Shown piece by piece: positions 1 to 6,164 of a stretch of DNA of 6,164 nt. Numbering within the stretch: position 1 is the stretch's first letter; every line of letters begins with the position of its first letter. The translations under genes were made by a program, and so were the position numbers. Origin of the DNA: Candidatus Dadabacteria bacterium (GTDB lineage: Bacteria; Bdellovibrionota_C; UBA2361; J135); NCBI GenBank assembly GCA_003694225.1, contig RFKT01000038.1, positions 1-6,164 of the forward strand, read 5' to 3'. Below the pieces are notes generated by a model. It saw only the letters and a program-made list of their open reading frames with translations, made no database searches and was not told where the DNA came from.

Positions 1-2
1 AC

Positions 3-1439
3 TTAAAGGATCTTATCACATTTACCTGCATACTAATCGGATCCTTTCTTATGATATCATTTGGCCACTTAGTGTCTATAAGCCTTATATCGTACATAAA
101 GGGGATCTTTTCCGCTTCTCTGCCTCACCTCGTGGAGAACCTAAGCAAAAACTGCCTCTGCTATGCAACGCCGTACGCTGCGGGAGGCATCTTAATGCAA
201 GCGGCTCTGGGGCTTCAGTACGGAATGGTGTTTGGAGTAGCTTTGGCTTTCATTATCGGAATTTATTTTCCCATAAATCTGCCTCTTTTTATCCTAATAA
301 CCACATTTGCAGGGTGCCTTGAGATGGTTCACGTAAAATCAAGGACATCCTATGTTAAAGCAGGGGCAAATGTCTCTGTAACAGGCTTTGCCTACACATT
401 TGCGGTCGGCCTTGTTGGCTTTTCCGGCAATTACTATGAACTTGGGCTTTCTCTTGCAAGCGCACTTGCCGGCGGACTTCTATGCGCATTTGTTGTTGCC
501 GGAGTAGCTCCTATCATTGAACACCTTGGGGGATATGTAACAGATATGACCCTCCTTGAGATAGCAACATTGGATCACCCCCTTTTGAAACAGCTCTCTG
601 TGCAGGCTCCGGGAACATGGAACCACTCAATGGTAATGGGGATGATGGCGGAGTCTGCGGCGCAGGCGATAGGGGCAAATCCAGTGCTTGCAAGGGTTTC
701 CTGCTATTACCATGATATCGGCAAAGCTAAAAATCCCCTTTATTTTGTTGAAAACCAGAGTCGGGGTGAAAATCGCCATGACAAACTAAGTCCCTCTATG
801 TCAGCATTAATTATCAGGTCTCATGTAAAAGACGGCATTAAGCTTGCTAGGGAACATAAGATCCCCGAGCCTGTCATAGATATGATCCCTCAGCACCATG
901 GTACATCTGTAATCGAGTACTTCTTTGAAAAAGCCAAAAAGGAGGCGGAAGAAAGCAAAGAAGGCGAGGAGGTGGATAAAACCCTTTATACCTATCCTGG
1001 GCCAAAACCGCAGACTAAGGAGGCTGGTATTATTATGTTGGCTGACGGCATTGAAGCGGCTGCAAGAACTCTGACAGAGCCGACCCATGATAGGATACAG
1101 GGGCTTGTGCAAAAGATGATTAACAAGGTCTTTGCAAGCGGCCAGTTGGCTGAGTGCGAACTTACCCTTAGGGAGCTCCATGAGATTGCAAAATGCTTTA
1201 CAAGGGTGCTTACGGGAATATATCACCAGAGAGTTGCATATTCTGAACCTGCAGAAAAGGGAGGCGAACAGCAGGATAAAAAGGGACAGGAGACCCGGAG
1301 CTCTGAAGAGCGCCAGCATAAAGGAAAAGCTAAAGAGCATGGAGAAAGAGCCTCTCATGGAGAGCCTTCAAAAAAGGGGAAAAACGGAGAAAAGAAAAAA
1401 GAAGAAAAGAAAGAAGACCTAAAACGGCTTGGAATTTAA
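3..1439 (+). CDS. pgpH: PgpH/YqfF-like 7TM-HD family cyclic-di-AMP phosphodiesterase, 5' end missing
   Basis: The reading frame is open to the left edge, so the ATG at 51 is internal and the true start lies outside the window. About 478 C-terminal residues are visible. The first ~170 residues are strongly hydrophobic, with several membrane helices matching the end of the 7TM region of this family. An HD domain follows: PGTWNHS (His at 624), YYHDIGK (His-Asp at 711-716), the HDKLSPS segment, SHVKDG and QHHGTS (His pair at 894-899), then YPGPKPQTKEA and MLADGIEAA. These are the metal ligands and family blocks of PgpH/YqfF. Characterised members hydrolyse c-di-AMP to pApA on the cytoplasmic side of the membrane; activity here is inferred from that. 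The last ~65 residues (from about 1245) form a Lys/Glu/Gly-rich tail after the conserved domain, which I do not associate with this family. ybeY follows after 16 bases, a common pairing in bacteria. Confidence 0.93.
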   Translation, partial: LKDLITFTCILIGSFLMISFGHLVSISLISYIKGIFSASLPHLVENLSKNCLCYATPYAAGGILMQAALGLQYGMVFGVALAFIIGIYFPINLPLFILITTFAGCLEMVHVKSRTSYVKAGANVSVTGFAYTFAVGLVGFSGNYYELGLSLASALAGGLLCAFVVAGVAPIIEHLGGYVTDMTLLEIATLDHPLLKQLSVQAPGTWNHSMVMGMMAESAAQAIGANPVLARVSCYYHDIGKAKNPLYFVENQSRGENRHDKLSPSMSALIIRSHVKDGIKLAREHKIPEPVIDMIPQHHGTSVIEYFFEKAKKEAEESKEGEEVDKTLYTYPGPKPQTKEAGIIMLADGIEAAARTLTEPTHDRIQGLVQKMINKVFASGQLAECELTLRELHEIAKCFTRVLTGIYHQRVAYSEPAEKGGEQQDKKGQETRSSEERQHKGKAKEHGERASHGEPSKKGKNGEKKKEEKKEDLKRLGI

Positions 1440-1455
1440 CCTTATAGCTTATTAA

Positions 1456-1938
1456 ATGGCATTTACCGCGCTCTTAGTATCTGATTCTGACGCTTTAAAT
1501 ATAGACTCACGCCGCTTTAGGAAGCTTGCAGAAGAATTGGCGTCGGAGATAGCTTGGAAACACGCCCTGCCTAAAGGAAACGCTGAGATAAGCATTCTGC
1601 TTACAGGAAATGCAAAGATTAGGGAGCTTAACAAGAGTTACAGGGGAATAGATGCTCCTACAGACGTTCTCTCATTTGCTATGCTTGAAGGGGATATATC
1701 TGAAGGGGTGCCGGCAGGGGAGATAGTTATCTCTTTAGAGATGGCATTGAAACAGGCAGAGGAGCTCGATATAAACCCTTATCAGGAGCTTTTGCGCCTT
1801 TTGATACACGGTCTGCTTCATCTGGCAGGATACGATCACGAAGGAGTGCCTCAAAGAGAAGCAGAGCTTATGAGGACTGAAGAGGAGCGGCTTTATAATA
1901 AGTATCTAATGGAAGCAAGGGAGTTATTGCGAAGCTAA
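1456..1938 (+). CDS. ybeY: Endoribonuclease YbeY (16S rRNA maturation and ribosome quality control)
   Basis: The protein has 160 residues, normal for the family. It carries the UPF0054 hallmarks: YRGIDAPTDVLSFAM at about residues 62-76, GEIVIS at 88-93, and the zinc-binding motif HGLLHLAGYDH at 118-128, whose three histidines (118, 122, 128) are all present. Family members are single-strand endoribonucleases acting in 16S rRNA 3'-end processing and 70S quality control in the cytoplasm. The ATG at 1456 is the earliest possible start because the preceding in-frame codon is TAA (1453-1455). No Shine-Dalgarno sequence is visible in the 16-base gap after the pgpH-like gene; the nearest GGA lies over 20 bases upstream. 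Initiation may therefore depend on coupling to the upstream gene, which is an inference. The PgpH-YbeY order supports both calls. Confidence 0.96.
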   Translation: MAFTALLVSDSDALNIDSRRFRKLAEELASEIAWKHALPKGNAEISILLTGNAKIRELNKSYRGIDAPTDVLSFAMLEGDISEGVPAGEIVISLEMALKQAEELDINPYQELLRLLIHGLLHLAGYDHEGVPQREAELMRTEEERLYNKYLMEARELLRS

Positions 1939-1996
1939 ACTATTTAAGTTGTAAGATGGCCGTTATATAAAATGCCAAAAAGGATGAGGGGCTTGC

Positions 1997-2140
1997 ATGA
2001 TTTCTTGGAAAAACTTAATTTTTGTCTTAAAAACGAGTTTTTCAAAGCCGTTTGCTGGTGTTGAAAATGGCTTGCACATCGACGGCTTAAGGGAGCAAAG
2101 AGTTTATGTTGAAAGACAGATACTAAAGAGCTCAGCTTAA
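1997..2140 (+). CDS. Possible small ORF, 47 aa, unknown function, upstream of prfB
   Basis: ATG at 1997 opens 47 codons ending in TAA at 2138-2140. A purine-rich GAGGGG (1986-1991) lies 5 bases before the ATG, a well-placed ribosome binding site and better than the one for ybeY. The peptide begins MISWKNLIFVLKTSF and ends VYVERQILKSSA. It has a short hydrophobic patch near the N-terminus, too weak to call a membrane segment. I recognise no family. The stop falls 21 bases before the prfB ATG and is in the same frame. The 5' half coincides with an inverted repeat (2004-2047), so the open frame could be chance within a structured leader. A competing shorter ORF (ATG 1972 or 1984, stop 2062-2064) overlaps it in another frame. 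It could be a real small protein, a leader peptide or noise; the evidence is only the SD and the open frame. Confidence 0.3.
   Translation: MISWKNLIFVLKTSFSKPFAGVENGLHIDGLREQRVYVERQILKSSA
2004..2047. repeat. AT-rich inverted repeat in the prfB leader
   Basis: Left arm CTTGGAAAAACT (2004-2015) and right arm AGTTTTTCAAAG (2036-2047) are complementary at 11 of 12 positions. Inside the 20-base loop, TTTTT (2019-2023) can pair with AAAAA (2029-2033), extending the hairpin beyond a small internal loop. No T-run follows the right arm, so it does not look like an intrinsic terminator. It lies between ybeY and prfB and could be an RNA structure or a mobile-element scar, or could be chance in AT-rich DNA. 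Confidence 0.4.
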
Positions 2141-2149
2141 CACTTGTTT

Positions 2150-2155
2150 AAGGAA
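2150..2155 (+). promoter_or_regulatory. Ribosome binding site of prfB
   Basis: AAGGAA at 2150-2155 sits 6 to 7 bases before ATG 2162. It fixes the prfB start at a codon whose peptide, MELTEIEESL, resembles the N-terminus of Bacillus RF2 (MELSEIRAEL, from memory). The core overlaps the right arm of a small potential stem, CTTAA (2136-2140) with TTAAG (2148-2152). Confidence 0.75.
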
Positions 2156-2161
2156 GATCTT

Positions 2162-3263
2162 ATGGAACTAACAGAGATAGAGGAATCGCTGGCGCTCTCT
2201 GAGAAGAAGCTTAACTCCTTGCGGAGGTTTCTTTGACATACCGGCCAAAAGATCCCGACTTGAAGATCTAGAATCCAAGGTTCAAGATAGCTCCTTTTGG
2301 GAGGACCAAGACAGGGCAAAGCAGATTCTCAAAGAAAAATCGCGCCTAGAGGCGTCGCTTTCTTCCTTTGATTCCCTCTGCTCTTTGGCGGAGGAGGCTA
2401 GAACAGCTATTGAACTTTGGAAGGATGAAAATGATCCTGAGTTAATGGAAGAGGCATCCGCAGCGGTTAGGAAGCTGGCAAAGGAGGTGGCAGCCCTTGA
2501 ATTTTCAAGCAAGATGTCCGGGGAATATGATGAGGCGAACGCAATCTTGGAGATTAACGGCGGAGCAGGAGGCACAGAAGCTCAAGACTGGGCTGAGATG
2601 CTTTATAGGATGTACCTCCGATGGGCTGAACGGAGGGGTTTTAAGGCGAAAGAACTTGATCGCCTTCCCGGAGAAGCAGCAGGGGTAAAGAGCGTAACTG
2701 TTTTAGTGGAGGGGCAGTACGCATACGGATACCTAAAAGCGGAGCAGGGCGTGCATAGGCTTGTAAGAATCTCGCCTTTTGATTCAAATGCCCGCCGGCA
2801 TACATCTTTTGCGTCAGTAGCTGTGACTCCGGATATTGAAGATGATGTGGAAGTTGACATAGACGAGGGGGACTTAAAGATAGATACATTTAGGGCATCT
2901 GGAGCCGGAGGGCAACATGTAAACAAGACTGACTCGGCTGTTCGAATAACTCATATCCCTACGGGCATAGTAGTAGTGTGCCAAAATGAGAGATCTCAAC
3001 ACAAAAACAAGGCGTTAGCTATGAAGATCTTAAAGGGAAAGCTTATAGAACGTGAGCTGAGGCTTAAGGAAGAAAAACTCAACGAGATAAAGGGAGAACG
3101 GAAAAAGATAGATTTTGGAAGCCAGATAAGATCATACGTCATGCATCCCTATAGGATGGTAAAAGACTTAAGGAGCGGCTATGAAACATCTGATGTTGAC
3201 TCTGTTTTGGATGGGGCTATAGATCCCTTTATAGAAAGCCTCCTTTTAATGGGAAAAGGGTAG
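2162..3263 (+). CDS. prfB: Peptide chain release factor 2 (RF2), expressed by programmed +1 frameshift
   Basis: RF2 recognises UGA and UAA stop codons in the ribosome and triggers peptide release. Zero frame runs from ATG 2162 through 24 codons to TGA at 2234-2236. Shifting +1 after CTT (2231-2233) continues with GAC at 2235 and runs to TAG 3261-3263, giving 366 residues, the usual RF2 length. The shifted product carries FSGEYD-like MSGEYDEANAIL, GGAGGTEAQDWAEML, the RF2-specific stop-recognition tripeptide SPF (residues 204-206, in VRISPFDSNARRHTSF), the catalytic GGQ (249-251, in RASGAGGQHVNKTDSAVR) and the C-terminal GSQIRSYVMHPYRMVKD. SPF rather than PxT identifies RF2, not RF1. The residue four before GGQ is Ala, as in most RF2s. 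Low RF2 favours frameshifting, giving autoregulation as established for prfB. An ORF finder that ignores the shift would start falsely at TTG 2385 and lose about 74 residues. Confidence 0.97.
2223..2237 (+). promoter_or_regulatory. Programmed +1 ribosomal frameshift signal in prfB
   Basis: GGAGG (2223-2227), three bases (TTT), then CTT TGA C (2231-2237). This is the canonical prfB arrangement: an internal Shine-Dalgarno element three bases before the CUU slippery codon, followed by UGA with a 3' C that makes it a poor stop. In E. coli the equivalent is AGGGGG TAT CTT TGA C. Frame continuity on both sides was checked by translation: codon 24 in frame 0 and Asp25 in the +1 frame. Confidence 0.96.
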
Positions 3264-3266
3264 GGG

Positions 3267-4784
3267 ATGCACGCCCAAAAGCTCATCCACTCAAGGCAGA
3301 TAACCGCCTTTTATCTTATCGTTGCCGCAACTGTCATCCTTATAAACAGTTGGATCTGTGATGACGCATTTATTACCATGCGTTCGGTTGAGCAGGTTTT
3401 TGCCGGGAACGGCCCAAGGTGGAATCCCCACGAAAGGGTTCAGGCGTTTACTCATCCTCTTTGGTTTATCGTTTTGCTTTTTGCGCGGCTTTTCTCTAAA
3501 GATCCTATCATTGTCCCTATAACGGTCGGAGCATTATGCTCTCTATCTGCTCTTTTCGTCCTCTTTAAAAGCGTCAAGTTTTCACCGGAAAAGTGTCTTA
3601 TGACTCTCGCACTTGCGTTAAGTTCAAGAACGTGGATTGACTTTTCCACATCGGGTCTGGAAAATCCCCTCTCTTTTCTTCTGCTTTCCCTCTTTATAAC
3701 TTTTACTCTTAAAAGCCTTACCTTGCAAACTGGAAAGGCCATCCCCTATCTTTGCTTTTCACTTCTTCTTCTGTGTAGATACGACAATATATTCTTAACC
3801 CTTCCTCTCTTTGTTGGGCTTTACTCTAAATCTAGTGGGAGTTGGAAGCAGATACTGTGGGGCTTTCTCCCTTTATTTATATGGATAGCCTTTTCAACAT
3901 TTTACTACGGCTCTCCCCTTCCAAACACAACCTTTGCAAAGCTATCCGCCGGCATCTCCCGCAGGACACTTATTGAACAGGGGGTGCACTATCTCTTAAA
4001 TCTTATAAGATGGGATCCGATAGCGCCTCTTGTAATATTAGGTGGAACCGTTTCCGGACTGCTCTCTAGGAACTTATGTTTCAAGGCTATTTCTCTTGGG
4101 ATAATCCTGCATATCATTTACACACTCCTCATAGGGGGAGATTTTATGGCAGGACGTTTTATAAGCTATCCTTACTGGGCCTCTCTGTCTCTTTTAACAT
4201 TTACACTTCCTCGCCCTATGTGTCTTTTTGCGGTATGTGCAGCCGTCCTTTTTGTGATTTTATCTCCCAACCATCCCCTAAGGCAGGTAACCACTAAGCC
4301 TTTAATAGACCGCTTTGGGATAGCGGATGAAAAATCCGTATACTGGAGCCATACATCTCTGCGGCACTGCCTAAGCTCACTTAAAGCCGGGAGAAAATGC
4401 CCCAACCACATGTGGCGCAGGAAGGGTGAACATTTTAGAAACTCATCCAAAGCAATAAGGGTAAAGGGAACTGTCGGCATGTTTGGCTATTATGCAGGAA
4501 CGCAAAAGATAGTGATAGATATATGCGGGCTTGGCGATCCTCTCCTCTCCCGCATTCCTGCAAAGCCTATAAAGCATAGAATAGGGCATTTTGTGCGTGA
4601 GATTCCTGAGGGATATAAACTATCCGTTACTTCGGGAAAAAATATGATAAAAGACCCTTCTATAAGAGATCTCTACGCAACGACAAGGATCGTCACACAA
4701 GAAAGATTATTTTCTTGGCAAAGGCTTAAAAAAATAGTTAAACTTAACGCTCAAGATGTCGTGCGGCTGTTCCGTAACCTCTGA
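3267..4784 (+). CDS. Polytopic GT-C-type glycosyltransferase-like membrane protein (AftB-like)
   Basis: The protein has 505 residues. A hydrophobic N-terminal part (about residues 14-335) has roughly ten or more membrane segments, followed by a hydrophilic C-terminal domain (about 340-505). After the first helix comes CDDAFITMRS (Asp32-Asp33), then WNPHERVQAFTHPLW. This acidic motif in the first external loop, followed by 'NPGERVEGYTNPLW'-like text, is typical of GT-C sugar transferases using polyprenyl-phosphate donors, including the arabinofuranosyltransferase-like group. GGDFMAGRF (290-298) and the C-terminal DICGLGDPLLSRIP, RIGHF and EIPEGY blocks recur in uncharacterised members of that group, as I recall them. 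Role is inferred: adding a sugar to a surface glycan outside the membrane; donor and acceptor cannot be read. Start ATG 3267 is 3 bases after the prfB stop, with AAAAGGG (3254-3260) as ribosome binding site inside the end of prfB. Cotranscription with prfB is likely. Confidence 0.7.
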   Translation: MHAQKLIHSRQITAFYLIVAATVILINSWICDDAFITMRSVEQVFAGNGPRWNPHERVQAFTHPLWFIVLLFARLFSKDPIIVPITVGALCSLSALFVLFKSVKFSPEKCLMTLALALSSRTWIDFSTSGLENPLSFLLLSLFITFTLKSLTLQTGKAIPYLCFSLLLLCRYDNIFLTLPLFVGLYSKSSGSWKQILWGFLPLFIWIAFSTFYYGSPLPNTTFAKLSAGISRRTLIEQGVHYLLNLIRWDPIAPLVILGGTVSGLLSRNLCFKAISLGIILHIIYTLLIGGDFMAGRFISYPYWASLSLLTFTLPRPMCLFAVCAAVLFVILSPNHPLRQVTTKPLIDRFGIADEKSVYWSHTSLRHCLSSLKAGRKCPNHMWRRKGEHFRNSSKAIRVKGTVGMFGYYAGTQKIVIDICGLGDPLLSRIPAKPIKHRIGHFVREIPEGYKLSVTSGKNMIKDPSIRDLYATTRIVTQERLFSWQRLKKIVKLNAQDVVRLFRNL

Positions 4785-4786
4785 TG
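4782..4786 (+). other. TGATG stop-start overlap coupling the glycosyltransferase and DUF2779 genes
   Basis: The TGA stop (4782-4784) of the membrane protein shares its A with the ATG (4784-4786) of the next gene. An in-frame TAA at 4775-4777 rules out a longer start for the downstream gene, other than a CTG at 4781. No Shine-Dalgarno sequence precedes the ATG, so translation probably relies on ribosomes finishing the upstream gene (inference). Confidence 0.75.
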
Positions 4787-6164
4787 TATACAAATTATCT
4801 CACCAAGACAGATTTTATTTTAGGCCGTTCCTGCCCTACAAAGCTTTACTACCTAAAAAAGCAATACCCTACAAATTTAGCCGAGAACCCATACTTTGAA
4901 TACCTTAAAGAGGGAGGGCATATAATCGGGAAAATAGCCCAACTGCTTTATCCAGACGGTGTCTATATAGGGACTGAACACGGGCTGGAATCCGGGATCC
5001 GTCGAACAGAAGCTGAGATTCAAAAGGAGAGCTGCACCCTCTTTGAGGCCGTGTTCGAGCATAACGGATATCTAGTGGTAGCTGATATTGTAAGGAAAAT
5101 TGGGAAAACCATTGAGCTTATAGAGGTAAAGTCAACCCTTTATGACTCCTCTAATGAAAACGAGATATTGGGCAAAAAGGGTGGGATAAACTCAAAGTGG
5201 CGGGAATATATTGAAGACATAGCTTACCAAACATTTGTTGCAAGACTTTCCTTCCCGTACTTTAATGTTTCGCCGTATCTTCTTCTTCCGGACAAATCAA
5301 AACGCACAGATGTAGATAAACTGGCTTCATACTTTACGGTTAAGGAAAAAAACGGCTCACTCTCTGTTGAGTTTTTGGGGGAGAGGGATTTACGCCTAAA
5401 AGATGCCATAGTGAGATCCCATTTCCTCACAAAGGTAGATGTCGGGGCTTATTGCGAGATGATAATGGACCTTATAAGGAAGGAGGCAAAATCGCTCCTT
5501 TCCACAATAAGGCCGCGCTTGTCCAAAGCCGCTCCTCATCTCACGAAAGAGTGCAAAAAATGCGAGTTTAGGACAGAAGGCAAAAAATCCGGGTTTTCCG
5601 AGTGCTGGGGAGAGCTTGCTGAAATCTCCCCGCATATATTTGATCTATATCACGGAGGAAGCCTAAAGGAAAAAGGAAGGTTTGTGCTTGATGACTTGAT
5701 CTCTCAGGGGAGGGTGTCGCTTTATGATATTCCTGAACGCCACATTAAAGGAAAGAGGGGAGAAAGGCAGAGGATTCAGATTGAAAACACCAAGTCTGGA
5801 ACAGAGTGGATTGACCCAGAGTTAAGGGAATCTCTCTCTGCTCTTGAATATCCTCTCTATTTTATAGACTTTGAGACAAGCGCAAGCGCTGTTCCTTACC
5901 ACAAGGGGATGCACCCCTATGAGACCTCGGCGTTCCAATATTCTTGCCACGAAATACAATATCCCGGCTCCGATCCAAGGCATTCTGAGTGGATAAATGT
6001 GGAAGAGGAGTTTCCATCCTTTGAGTTTGCGGCCTCTCTGAGGGAGACTGTAGGTGATAGAGGCTCTATGCTTATGTGGGCGCCCCATGAGCGTACAACC
6101 TTAAAGCAGATATCTGAACAGATGGAGAGATACGGGGGAGATCCTCTTCTAAAGGATTGGATTG
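4784..6164 (+). CDS. DUF2779-type protein: Cas4/RecB-like nuclease domain plus DEDD-exonuclease-like domain, 3' end missing
   Basis: The frame is open to the right edge; 460 residues are visible and the C-terminus is missing. The N-terminal domain (about 1-280) starts YLTKTDFILGRSCPTKLYYLK, a family signature. It has PD-(D/E)XK residues in order: Glu88, Asp101 (VVADIV), Glu114-Val-Lys116 (IEVKST) and Gln149 (AYQTFV). Cys17 plus Cys257, Cys260 and Cys274 reproduce the Cas4/AddB pattern of one early and three late cysteines that hold a 4Fe-4S cluster. After a linker, the DUF2779 part begins at about 355 with YFIDFETS (Asp362, Glu364), matching motif I of DEDD 3'-5' exonucleases. PYHKGMHPYE and MWAPHERTTL follow, as in the family. 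Nuclease activity is inferred from motifs; the biological role is unknown. There is no CRISPR array or cas1/cas2 in view, so a CRISPR role is not supported here. It overlaps the glycosyltransferase gene by one base. Confidence 0.85.
   Translation, partial: MYTNYLTKTDFILGRSCPTKLYYLKKQYPTNLAENPYFEYLKEGGHIIGKIAQLLYPDGVYIGTEHGLESGIRRTEAEIQKESCTLFEAVFEHNGYLVVADIVRKIGKTIELIEVKSTLYDSSNENEILGKKGGINSKWREYIEDIAYQTFVARLSFPYFNVSPYLLLPDKSKRTDVDKLASYFTVKEKNGSLSVEFLGERDLRLKDAIVRSHFLTKVDVGAYCEMIMDLIRKEAKSLLSTIRPRLSKAAPHLTKECKKCEFRTEGKKSGFSECWGELAEISPHIFDLYHGGSLKEKGRFVLDDLISQGRVSLYDIPERHIKGKRGERQRIQIENTKSGTEWIDPELRESLSALEYPLYFIDFETSASAVPYHKGMHPYETSAFQYSCHEIQYPGSDPRHSEWINVEEEFPSFEFAASLRETVGDRGSMLMWAPHERTTLKQISEQMERYGGDPLLKDWI

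Noticed and set aside
807..1358. 183-codon open frame on the minus strand inside the PgpH-like gene
   Set aside because: It lies wholly opposite the conserved HD domain and its tail; its Phe/Leu/Ser-rich composition is what the antisense of that coding sequence gives, and no family is recognisable.
1132..1422. 96-codon + strand open frame over the PgpH-like tail
   Set aside because: It is an alternative frame of the same purine-rich DNA; its Lys/Arg-rich end simply reflects A/G runs, and the conserved HD frame continues through the region.
1943..1971. Possible promoter: TTTAAG, 17 bases, TATAAA, after ybeY
   Set aside because: The -35 box matches TTGACA at only 3 of 6 positions, and such -10-like text is expected in AT-rich spacers; not strong enough to call.
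1957..1977. Short hairpin TGGC...GCCA considered as a ybeY terminator
   Set aside because: The stem is only 4 bp with a 13-base loop and no T-run.
1972..2064. 30-codon ORF (ATG 1972 or 1984, ending at TGA 2062-2064)
   Set aside because: It is shorter than the overlapping 1997-2140 frame, its first ATG lacks an obvious Shine-Dalgarno, and its product matches nothing I know.
2234..2236. In-frame TGA taken as evidence that prfB is a pseudogene
   Set aside because: The context is the canonical +1 frameshift site, with an internal Shine-Dalgarno and CTT TGA C, and all RF2 motifs are intact downstream.
2603..2926. Minus-strand open frames opposite prfB
   Set aside because: They are antisense shadows of the strongly conserved RF2 coding sequence, with no ribosome binding site or recognisable motif.
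4784..6164. Cas4-like nuclease read as part of a CRISPR-Cas locus
   Set aside because: There is no repeat-spacer array, and no cas1, cas2 or effector gene in the window; the DUF2779 part points to a separate, stand-alone family.

Overview
This window is a bacterial chromosomal segment with every supported gene on the + strand, packed tightly enough to suggest one or two operons. Base composition is moderate (roughly mid-40s % GC by eye), with frequent ATA (Ile) and AGG/AGA (Arg) codons. The gene set is bacterial: a PgpH-type HD phosphohydrolase, YbeY and an RF2 gene with programmed frameshifting. The RF2 resembles the Bacillus-type protein, but the window alone does not fix the phylum. An anaerobic lineage such as Synergistota or a Firmicutes relative is only a guess.

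Layout: (1) 3-1439 is the 3' part of a pgpH-like gene, cut by the left window edge, encoding a membrane c-di-AMP phosphodiesterase with an unusual Lys/Glu-rich tail. (2) 1456-1938 is ybeY, the single-domain rRNA-processing endoribonuclease. (3) 1939-2161 is a 223-base gap holding a possible 47-codon small ORF with a good ribosome binding site and an AT-rich inverted repeat. (4) 2162-3263 is prfB (release factor 2), read through an in-frame TGA at codon 25 by a classic +1 programmed frameshift. (5) 3267-4784 is a polytopic GT-C-type glycosyltransferase-like membrane protein, starting 3 bases after prfB. (6) 4784 to the right edge is a DUF2779-type protein that joins a Cas4/RecB-like PD-(D/E)XK nuclease domain with four candidate Fe-S cysteines to a DEDD-exonuclease-like domain. 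Its start overlaps the previous stop by one base.

The first three identified genes (pgpH-like, ybeY, prfB) are housekeeping: second-messenger turnover, ribosome maturation and translation termination. The last two look like accessory genes that probably share the prfB transcript. I see no CRISPR array, IS element, tRNA or rRNA, and no convincing intrinsic terminator. I did not find a clearly novel multi-gene system. The items most worth a second look are the two-nuclease DUF2779 protein, the short leader region before prfB, and the RF2 frameshift site, which is easily mis-annotated.
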